DNA of 7,068 nt, taken from Elstera litoralis (GTDB lineage Bacteria; Pseudomonadota; Alphaproteobacteria; Elsterales; Elsteraceae). The translations under genes were made by a program, and so were the position numbers. This document shows positions 1 to 5,350 of this stretch, piece after piece (within the stretch, counting starts at the first letter, position 1; every line of letters begins with the position of its first letter). The stretch lies in the NCBI RefSeq assembly GCF_000963705.1, contig NZ_LAJY01000124.1, positions 1 through 7,068 on the forward strand, read 5' to 3'. A model generated the notes under the pieces. The model searched no databases. It saw only the letters and a program-made list of their open reading frames with translations, and was not told the DNA's origin.

Positions 1-31
1 CGGCCCGCAGCGCGACGCGCGCCATAGGGGA

Positions 32-286
32 TTAGGAGACCTTCTGGTCGGTCTGGACCGCCGCCGCCGGGGCTGCGGGCGGCACCACCGTCCCGGCAAC
101 GGGAGCCTGCGGTGCCGGGGTCGCCGCTGCGGCCTGGGTCGCATCGCTATCGTCGTTCAAGCCGCGCTTGAAGGCTTTAATGCCCTTAGCGAGATCGCCC
201 ATCGCCGACGGCACCTTCTTGGCCCCGAACAGCAGAATGATGACCACGGCAACCAGCAGCCAATGCCAAATGCTAAAGCTTCCCAT
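32..286 (-). CDS. tatA: Sec-independent protein translocase subunit TatA
   Basis: This 84-residue protein is the pore-forming subunit of the twin-arginine translocase, which exports folded proteins across the inner membrane. The layout is classic TatA: a short periplasmic N-terminus, one membrane helix at about residues 6-20 (IWHWLLVAVVIILLF), the hinge FGAKKVP at about 20-26, then an amphipathic helix with GDLAKGIKAFKRG at about 30-42. The tail is an Ala/Pro-rich low-complexity segment, as is common in alphaproteobacteria. The ATG at 286 has an AGGA ribosome site at 294-297, 7 bases away. TatB usually starts with MFD/MLD and lacks the FG-KK hinge in this form, so TatA is preferred over TatB. 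tatB and tatC would be expected beyond the left edge but are not seen. The 102-base gap upstream to marC could hold its own promoter, but I see only weak -10-like matches. Confidence 0.95.
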   Translation of the reverse strand: MGSFSIWHWLLVAVVIILLFGAKKVPSAMGDLAKGIKAFKRGLNDDSDATQAAAATPAPQAPVAGTVVPPAAPAAAVQTDQKVS

Positions 287-388
287 ACCCGTTTCCTTTC
301 GTTGCCTTGGCCGATCCTGCCTATACGGTAGAACGTCGGACCCTAGCGCCTCTTTGTGGCTGCTGCATGACAGCGACCCATCCTAACG

Positions 389-1021
389 CTAATTAAGCCC
401 TGAGAAGAGCGCGCGCAAGCCGCCCGCCATCATTTCCACCCCGATTGCGGCGAGCAACAGCCCAAACAGGCGGTTGATGATATTAAGCCCGAAGCGCCCG
501 AGCTTCTCGCCAATCGGCACCGCCAGGCGCAATGACCAATAAAGCGCCGCCGCAACGACGATAATGCAAACTATCACCCCAAGCTGATGCCAAATACTGC
601 CGAGCCGATGGCCTTCAACGATCACCGAGGAAATCGCCCCCGGTCCCGCCAGCAGCGGAATGCCCAGGGGCACAACGCCGCTGGAGGTTCGATCCTCCAC
701 CGCCACCGCCTCTTCCGCCGATTGCTGAACGGAGGAAACTTTCGCCGACAACATCGAGAGCGACATCAGCACCAGCACCAAGCCGCCGCCGACGCGGAAT
801 GAATGGATGGACGCCCCGAGAACGCTCAAGACAGCATCGCCGGAGAGCGAGGCCGCAATCAGCACCCCCGCCACCGTTCGTGCGGCCGTGAGCGCCGTTA
901 GGCGCTGCTGCTCCGGCGTTTCGCCTTGGGTGAGCGTCAGGAACGTGGGCAAGGCCGCGAACGGCGTCAGAATCGCAAACAGCGACACCAAAAACCGCAC
1001 GTAATCGGATAGCTCACCCAA
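389..1021 (-). CDS. MarC family integral membrane protein
   Basis: This 210-residue protein belongs to the MarC/UPF0056 family of six-helix inner-membrane proteins. Its biochemical function is unsettled; the early link to multiple antibiotic resistance was not upheld for E. coli MarC. Visible family marks are the N-terminal FLVSLFAILTPFAALPTFL helix (about 10-28), the central SFRVGGGLVLVLMSLSML helix (about 74-91), and the signature PLGIPLLAGPGAISSVIV at about 118-135, followed by two further hydrophobic helices. The length is typical and the frame is uninterrupted. The start appears to be TTG at 1021-1019, supported by GGGAG at 1030-1034 with 8-base spacing. No ATG fits the conserved N-terminus, and an in-frame stop lies about 40 bases upstream. 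It is downstream of terC with a 34-base gap and is probably co-transcribed with it. The specific function is unknown. Confidence 0.9.
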   Translation of the reverse strand: MGELSDYVRFLVSLFAILTPFAALPTFLTLTQGETPEQQRLTALTAARTVAGVLIAASLSGDAVLSVLGASIHSFRVGGGLVLVLMSLSMLSAKVSSVQQSAEEAVAVEDRTSSGVVPLGIPLLAGPGAISSVIVEGHRLGSIWHQLGVIVCIIVVAAALYWSLRLAVPIGEKLGRFGLNIINRLFGLLLAAIGVEMMAGGLRALFSGLN

Positions 1022-1037
1022 ATTCCCCGCTCCCGCT

Positions 1038-1056
1038 AAAAACCTACCGCTAGGCT
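1038..1056 (-). terminator. Possible weak terminator or attenuator hairpin between terC and marC
   Basis: On the minus strand, directly at the terC stop codon, the sequence can fold as AGCCTA-GCGG-TAGGTT. This gives a CCTA/TAGG core extended by one wobble and one A-T pair, and it runs into five T residues (1038-1042). The shape is that of an intrinsic terminator, but the stem is short and weak, so at best it would attenuate transcription into marC. A chance fold is quite possible. Confidence 0.25.
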
Positions 1057-1727
1057 TATTTCATACCGACTAACGGCAGCACTTCAAAAGCACCATCGTA
1101 AATCATCTTGAAGGCAATGTAGCCGATCATGGCGAGACCGACATAGGCAATCCAATGGTAGCGGGCCAAAAGGCGCGCAATGAAGGTCGAGGCCACCGCC
1201 ATCAGGATCACAGAAACGGCTAGGCCGATGACCATAATCATTTCATGGTCGCGGGCAGCGCCCGCTACCGCCAACACATTGTCGAGGGACATCGACACGT
1301 CGGCGACCATGATCTGAATGAGCGCTTGTCGCAGGGTCTTCGTCGGAACTTCGGGCTCGGCGGCCTTGGCGTTGGCCTCGCTCAGCACATCTTCGGTGGC
1401 ATCTTTAAGGGCCTCGGCGGCCTTATGCTCGGCGCGTTGGTCCATAATTTCGCGCCACATTTTCCAGCAGACCCACAGCAGCAAGACGCCGCCTGCGAGC
1501 ACGAGCCCAGTGATCGAGAGAAGCTGAACCGTCATCAGCGAGAAGACGATACGCAACACTGCCGCCGCCGCGATGCCCAGGAAAATCGCACGCGTCCGAA
1601 TAGCCGCCGGCAGCCCGGCGACCGCCATCCCGACGACAATTGCATTGTCCCCGGCCAACACCAAATCGACCATCAAAACTTGAAACAAGGCCGACATTGC
1701 GCCTGGCTCGAAGAATTCCTGAAACAC
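1056..1727 (-). CDS. TerC family membrane protein (YjbE-like)
   Basis: This 223-residue integral membrane protein belongs to the TerC family, whose members are linked to tellurite resistance and, in studied homologues (for example Alx/MntP-associated and YceF/YkoY types), to manganese export or metal loading of exported proteins. The two half-repeats each carry the conserved acidic metal-site motif: VDLVLAGDNAIV at about 20-31 and VADVSMSLDNVLAVAG at about 141-156. Between them is a cytoplasmic charged, Ala/Glu-rich linker (about 95-130). The start is taken as GTG at 1727-1725, with AGGGA at 1736-1740 spaced 8 bases. A later ATG at residue 11 would still keep the first motif but has a poorer ribosome site. 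It sits 27 bases after exoD and 34 before marC, which suggests an operon. The exact metal is not deducible from sequence. Confidence 0.9.
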   Translation of the reverse strand: MFQEFFEPGAMSALFQVLMVDLVLAGDNAIVVGMAVAGLPAAIRTRAIFLGIAAAAVLRIVFSLMTVQLLSITGLVLAGGVLLLWVCWKMWREIMDQRAEHKAAEALKDATEDVLSEANAKAAEPEVPTKTLRQALIQIMVADVSMSLDNVLAVAGAARDHEMIMVIGLAVSVILMAVASTFIARLLARYHWIAYVGLAMIGYIAFKMIYDGAFEVLPLVGMK

Positions 1728-1754
1728 TGTACAAATCCCTTTCGGTTCGGTTTT

Positions 1755-2417
1755 TTAGGAAAATAGCGAAAAGACTGCCAGCTTGACAGCCTCAATTCCG
1801 GCATAGATGACCAAACCTACCACCGAAACGGCAATCACGCTGGTCGCCCATCCGGCAATCATCATCAGCCCATCGCGCGCCAAAATCGCCAGCGCCATCA
1901 ACAGCACGGCAAACGCTGGCAAAAAATTCCCAAAGATGATGGGAAGCGACAGCACAACTGCCAGAACGAAAATGATAAGGCCGGCGATACGCTCGCCGGT
2001 CGGCCCCACAAACCAGCCCATCCGGGGCTTAAGACGCCGCTCGACCTTATTCAAATAGGGGGTTGCCCGGTCGAGAAACTTCAAAATCTCGTCGCGCGGC
2101 AGGGTTTTCCGGCGTAAAAACGCGGGCAACCACGGGGTTTTATGGCCGAAGACCAGTTGTGCCGCAAAGATCGCCATCGGCAGGCCGAAAATTGTCGACA
2201 GCCCCGGCGGGCTGGGCAGGGGAATGGAGTTCGGTAAGGCCAGCAGCAGCAGCAGCAACCCGAAGGCGCGGTGGCCGACGCCGTTCAACAGATCGTCGAG
2301 CGAAATTCGATCATGGGGATGGTCGGCGATCAGGCGTCGCAACAGCGCCGAGGCGGGTTCCAACGGATCATCCCCCTGCCCTGCGGCGGCGGCCGGCATG
2401 CCGATTTCGAGCGTCAT
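1755..2417 (-). CDS. ExoD family exopolysaccharide synthesis-associated membrane protein
   Basis: This is a 220-residue member of the ExoD family (Pfam PF06055 by recognition). The founding rhizobial ExoD is needed for normal exopolysaccharide production, alkaline tolerance and nodule invasion, but its biochemical role is unknown. Family marks are LLRRLIADHPHDRISLDDLL (about 26-45), GHRAFGLLLLLLALPNSIP (about 48-66), PPGLSTIFGLPMAIFAAQL (about 70-88), the Arg-rich linker ending in PRMGWFVGPTGERIAG (about 131-146), and then hydrophobic segments including LSLPIIFGNFLPAFAVLLMA and ILARDGLMMIAGW. It is full length with no frame break. The ATG at 2417 has only a weak GGGG-type ribosome site, and translation may be coupled to the SemiSWEET gene, whose restored stop lies 19 bases upstream. 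A five-unit CAG repeat (2241-2255) encodes part of the Leu run. Confidence 0.9.
   Translation of the reverse strand: MTLEIGMPAAAAGQGDDPLEPASALLRRLIADHPHDRISLDDLLNGVGHRAFGLLLLLLALPNSIPLPSPPGLSTIFGLPMAIFAAQLVFGHKTPWLPAFLRRKTLPRDEILKFLDRATPYLNKVERRLKPRMGWFVGPTGERIAGLIIFVLAVVLSLPIIFGNFLPAFAVLLMALAILARDGLMMIAGWATSVIAVSVVGLVIYAGIEAVKLAVFSLFS
2241..2255. repeat. (CAG)5 trinucleotide repeat inside exoD
   Basis: Five perfect CAG units on the plus strand read as CTG codons on the coding strand and give most of the run of six leucines at about residues 54-59 of the ExoD-family protein. Gain or loss of a unit would keep the frame and change the helix by one Leu, so the repeat is tolerated rather than disruptive. 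Confidence 0.7.
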
Positions 2418-2436
2418 CGCCGTGCCCCGCGCAAGC

Positions 2437-2716
2437 CTATCCCAAACGCAGTTTCATGAATAGAATCAACGCGATTGGGATGAGCGTCACCCCATTTGCG
2501 ATGGTTACTGGGCGATTGCCGATCATTAAGCCATAAACGAACCACGTCGCGACCCCCACGGTCATCAAAAGATAGGTCACGAGCGACAGACCGCGCGTGT
2601 CCCGCCGATAGATCGTTCTGATCGCCTGCGGAAAAAAAGGCTGCGGTCGTCAAAAAACTCGCAATCAGCCCAATCAATTCGATGGGATCCGGCATTGTGC
2701 CCCAAAAACCAGCCAT
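2437..2716 (-). pseudogene. SemiSWEET-type small sugar transporter, frameshifted
   Basis: As read, the frame from ATG 2716 starts as a SemiSWEET (IELIGLIASFLTTAAFF) and then turns into a non-membrane, Arg-rich sequence. Dropping one T from the 7-T run (plus-strand A run 2632-2638) restores PQAIRTIYRRDTRGLSLVTY, then VGVATWFVYGLMIGNRPVTI, then a third helix ending FMKLRLG and a TAG stop at 2437-2439. The restored product is 92 residues with three helices, the PQ-loop motif FPQAIR after helix 1 and the conserved TRGLS and W--YG elements. Bacterial SemiSWEETs are about 85-100 residues and dimerise to move sugars across the inner membrane. Ribosome site AGGAG (2725-2729) is 8 bases from the ATG. 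The unrepaired frame runs on to 2414, overlapping the exoD start. This is a sequencing error, a recent pseudogene or, less likely, slippage at the T run. Confidence 0.82.
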
Positions 2717-2760
2717 TTCCCTGTCTCCTGGTGCAAAATACGCGGTAGATCAATTTTTAA

Positions 2761-3827
2761 TCAATACGGGGTTTCAACAATGTCCCGATATCCGTGGCGC
2801 TGCCCCTGCGGATCGGTGATCCACCAGCCGCCCTGCCCGTCAGGCGCAAAGAAATCCGCCGAAACCGGCACTTTTCCGAAACCGCCGGGGATATCGAGCA
2901 TATAAGTCGCAGCGCCAAGCCCGAGAGCGGCCCCCGCAACGCGCGCACCAAGGCCATGCCTTCGGCCAAGGGCAGGCGGAAATGCGTCGTGCCGGGGGCG
3001 AGATCGCCATGATGCAAATAATGGGGTTTGATGCGCAGGCTCAGCATCGTGCGGAACAGATCGGTGAGCGCCGGAACGCTATCGTTCACGCCGCGCAGCA
3101 ATACCGATTGACCGAAGAGCGGGATACCCGCCTCGACCAGCCGTGCCACCGCCCGCCGCGCGTCGGGGCCGAACTCCTCGGCATGGTTGGCGTGGATCAG
3201 AATATGGACGGGCAGACGGCCCGCGAGCGCTGCGACCAGTTCCGCCGTAATTCGCTCTGGGGCGACCACCGGCACGCGGGTGTGAATGCGCAAGGCCCCC
3301 AAATGAGCGATGGCATTGAGCCGGGTTTTCAGCTCGTGCAGACGGCGGGGGGCCACCACCAGCGGATCGCCGCCGGTGAGGATGATTTCCCACAGGGCTG
3401 GATGGGCTTCAATATAAGCGAGCGCCGCGTCCAACTCGTCCGGGCTTAAGGCTTCTTTGCCCGGCCCCACCATTTCGCGGCGGAAGCAGAAGCGGCAATA
3501 GACCGCGCAGACGGAAACCAGCTTGAGCAGTGCGCGGTCCGCATACCGATGAACGATGCCCGGCACGGGGCTGTGCGGGGCATCGCCAATCGGATCGTCC
3601 CGTTCGTCGGGGTGGGTAATGAGTTCGCGGGAATCGGGGAGAAACTGGTTCGATAGCCCCGATGAAGCCCCGCCTTGAAGCGCCTCCGCAATCACGGGCG
3701 TTACGGCAATCGCGTAACGCTCGGCCACGGGGGCGAGCGCCTCGGCCTCGGCAGCCGAGATCAGGCCGTGGTCGGTAAGGTCCGACAGGGAACGCAGCGT
3801 CGGCGCAAGGCGGGGGAGAGCGGTCAT
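2761..3827 (-). pseudogene. Lysine 2,3-aminomutase-like radical SAM protein (EpmB/KamA family), 3' frameshift
   Basis: This gene would encode a radical SAM, PLP-dependent aminomutase resembling EpmB, which makes (R)-beta-lysine for modification of elongation factor P; a free-lysine aminomutase is the alternative. The 4Fe-4S motif CAVYCRFC is at residues 107-114, with GLSNQFLPD at about 57-65, EIILTGGDPL at about 147-156, HTRVPVVAPERIT at about 182-194 and LLRGVND at about 243-249. After about residue 306 the frame is lost. The frame that opens at ATG 3827 runs to 2757 with an unrelated tail, while another frame continues TYMLDIPGGFGKVPVSADFF and ends in YRDIVETPY with a stop at 2761. One missing base near 2908-2910 (CTG-CCG-ACT read as CTG-CGACT) explains this. 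The restored length is 355 residues. The lost segment contains the GG-GK lysine (about K319) that binds PLP in this family. No epmA or efp gene is in view. The ribosome site is weak. Confidence 0.88.
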
Positions 3828-3839
3828 AGACGGGTCTAT
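3826..3839. repeat. Inverted repeat ATAGAC-GG-GTCTAT over the kamA/epmB-like start codon
   Basis: Two perfect 6-base arms separated by GG overlap two bases of the ATG start codon (3825-3827) of the aminomutase-like gene. The gene has no clear Shine-Dalgarno sequence in this position. The repeat could be an operator or a small hairpin that hides the start, or it could be chance; nothing else in the window repeats it. Confidence 0.35.
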
Positions 3840-3879
3840 ACCCCAACCCTCCCCGGCCCGCTACGGCGTGCCGTGCAGA

Positions 3880-4577
3880 TCAACCCGGCAAATCGGCCAA
3901 CAGCAGACTGCCCGAGCCACGGGCTTCCAGCGTCAGCAAATCGAGATCCTCGACCGCGAGACCGTCGCGGGCGTTGAGCTCCTGGCCGTTGACCGCCACC
4001 GCGCCTTCGAAGCCCACCAGATAGGCTTTCCGGCCCGGTGCCAGCGTATGCTCGATCTTGCCGCTCTCAGAGAGATGCGCCACATACAGGGTCGCATCCT
4101 GGTTGATCGGCATCGTGTCGGGAAGACCTTGCCCCGAGGCCAGCGGGATCAAGCGGCCCTGCTCACCCACGCCCGGCAGAGTGCGGGTTTCCCAGTTTGG
4201 CTTGAGGCCCTTGCCGTTCGGCATGATCCAGATTTGGAACAGCGTCGTGTCGGCATCCTCAAGGTTATATTCCGCGTGCTGAATGCCGGTCCCGGCAGAC
4301 ATCACCTGAACTTGCCCCGCTTCCGTGCGGCCCTTGTTGCCAAGGTTATCCTCGTGCTGATCGCACCCGTGCGGACATAGGTGATGATTTCCATGTCGCG
4401 GTGCGGGTGCGGATCGAAGCCGGTGCGGGGGCGGATCTTATCGTCGTTCCAGACGCGCAACGGACCCCAACCCATCCGCGCCGGATCGAAGTAATTCGCG
4501 AAGCTGAAGTGGTAGCGGGCGGATAACCAGTTGATATCCATCCGCCCGAGGCTGTCGAAGGGTCGATAATCGAGCAT
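3880..4577 (-). pseudogene. Pirin family protein (cupin, quercetinase-like), frameshifted
   Basis: Two overlapping frames (4302-4577 and 3880-4305) together make one pirin. The N-terminal part has DYRPFDSLGRMD, FDPARMGWGPLRVWNDD and HPHRDMEIITYVRTGAI. The other frame carries HEDNLGNKGRTEAG followed by QVQVMSAGTGIQHAEYN and the second cupin half. Inserting one base around 4356-4359 joins them at residue 74 into a 232-residue protein. The metal ligands expected for pirins then fall at H57, H59, H101 and E103, the positions I recall for E. coli YhhW, so the fold and metal site are intact apart from the indel. Bacterial pirins can act as quercetin 2,3-dioxygenases or as redox sensors. ATG 4577 has AGGAG at 4586-4590, 8 bases away, and follows the wrbA stop by 42 bases, so the two are probably one operon under the divergent LysR regulator. 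Confidence 0.88.
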
Positions 4578-4619
4578 TTTGATCTCTCCTAGACTGGCTC
4601 TCTGCCCGCTGTCGCGCGG

Positions 4620-5219
4620 TTAGCCAGCCAATTTTGCCGTAAGGGTGGCGACGTGCTTGCCTTGGAAGCGCGCCAGGGATTTTTCTTTTTCGCTCGGCTG
4701 CCGCTCGCCGGTCGGCCCGGCAATCGTGCCTGCGCCATAGGGCTGCCGCCGCGCACTTCTGAAATATCGGTCAGTTCCGGGGCCGAATAGGGCAGGCCGA
4801 CATAGACCATGCCGTGATGCAGCAGCGTCGGAATGAGGCCGAGAATGGTCGATTCGTTACCGCCGCCGGTGCCGGTCGAAGTAAAGGCGCTCGCGACTTT
4901 CCCAATCAGCGCACCCTTGGCCCACAGGCCGCCGGTTTGATCGAGGAAGTTGCGAAGTTGCGACGAAACCGTACCAAAAACGCGTCGGCGCACCGAAAAT
5001 GATCGCATCATAGTCGGCCAGTTCCGCCGGGGTGGCGATCGGGGCTTCTTGATCGAGCTTCATGTGGAACTGCTTGGCAATATCTTCCGGCACCAGTTCC
5101 GGCACGCGCTTAATGGTCACTTCGACGCCCGGCACGTCGCGCGCGCCCTTGGCGATTTCACCGGCCATCGTTTCGATATGGCCCCAGCTGGAATGATACA
5201 GAACGAGGATTTTCGCCAT
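4620..5219 (-). pseudogene. wrbA: NAD(P)H:quinone oxidoreductase WrbA, two compensating frameshifts
   Basis: This is a WrbA-type flavodoxin-like enzyme that reduces quinones by two electrons using FMN and NAD(P)H. Three frames carry it in turn. From ATG 5219: MAKILVLYHSSWGHIETMA (FMN phosphate loop at about 8-18), VTIKRVPELVPEDIA and DYDAIIFGAPTRF. Next come TVSSQLRNFLDQTGGLWAKG, TSTGTGGGNEST, TLLHHGM and PELTDISEVRGGSP. Last come YGAGTIAGPTGERQPSEKE and a stop at 4620-4622. The first break is one extra T in a five-T run (plus-strand A run 4976-4980). The second is one missing C in the run at 4740-4742. Corrected, the gene is exactly 200 codons including the stop, the usual WrbA length. Ribosome site AGGAG (5227-5231) lies 7 bases before the ATG. 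Family identity is firm; whether it is truly broken is doubtful. Confidence 0.88.
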
Positions 5220-5297
5220 CGGTTTTCTCCTACTTGGGAAATCGGGCTGGGAACGCGCCCTTGATGTGAGTGAAGATGCGCTCCCTTTGCCCGAATG

Positions 5298-5311
5298 ATA
5301 ATCCGGGTTAT
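5298..5311. promoter_or_regulatory. Near-palindrome ATAATCCGGGTTAT, candidate regulator half-site
   Basis: A 14-base sequence of the form ATAA-Y-CCGG-R-TTAT is symmetric except at one base pair. It stands out by its A/T-rich arms in GC-rich DNA. It lies between the candidate -35 and -10 of lysR and 78 bases from the wrbA start codon, so a bound regulator could influence both promoters. Assignment to the adjacent LysR protein is inferred from position only. Confidence 0.4.
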
Positions 5312-5313
5312 GC

Positions 5314-5337
5314 TCACCAAACTGTTTCCCTTGGTGA
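5314..5337. promoter_or_regulatory. Inverted repeat TCACCAA-N10-TTGGTGA, candidate LysR operator
   Basis: Two perfect 7-base arms, TCACCAA at 5314-5320 and TTGGTGA at 5331-5337, are separated by 10 bases, giving a centre-to-centre distance of 17 bases. A second, imperfect dyad (TGTTTCCC-TT-GGTGAACA, 5323-5340) overlaps the right arm. The site ends 13 bases before the LysR start codon, a position that fits autorepression. LysR-family sites are typically interrupted dyads of this size, but no consensus for this regulator is known to me. Confidence 0.5.
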
Positions 5338-5350
5338 ACAATGAGGGCCT

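Larger units (their letters stand above)
5220..5350. promoter_or_regulatory. Divergent wrbA / lysR promoter region
   Basis: These 131 bases separate the start codons of wrbA (minus) and the LysR regulator (plus), the usual layout for a LysR-type regulator acting on its neighbour and on itself. They hold two inverted repeats (5298-5311 and 5314-5337). A possible sigma-70-like promoter for lysR is TTGCCC (5287-5292), 16 bases, then TATGCT (5309-5314). Leftward only a weak TATCAT-like -10 is seen, without a good -35, as is common for activator-dependent promoters. The promoter calls are tentative; the divergon layout is clear. Confidence 0.6.

Noticed and set aside
1..25. ATG at 25-23 on the minus strand just after tatA, as a possible tatB start
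   Set aside because: The eight codons visible (MARVALRA) do not resemble a TatB N-terminus and there is no good ribosome site. Too short to call a gene.
287..388. Promoter for tatA in the gap after marC
   Set aside because: Only weak matches such as TATAGG on the minus strand are present with no convincing -35, so no promoter is called.
1245..2536. Plus-strand open frames opposite terC, exoD and the SemiSWEET gene (for example 1245-1766 and 2063-2536)
   Set aside because: They are Arg/Pro/His-rich, lack recognisable domains and lie antisense to well-supported membrane-protein genes, as expected for shadows in GC-rich DNA.
3863..3874. ACGGC-GT-GCCGT hairpin between the pirin and aminomutase-like genes as a terminator
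   Set aside because: The stem is only 5 bases with a 2-base loop and has no T tract on either strand.
2632..4980. Programmed ribosomal frameshifting as a common explanation for the five breaks
   Set aside because: The breaks need opposite corrections (removal at T runs, addition elsewhere), lie in four unrelated genes, and only the T runs look slippery. One recoding mechanism cannot explain them.
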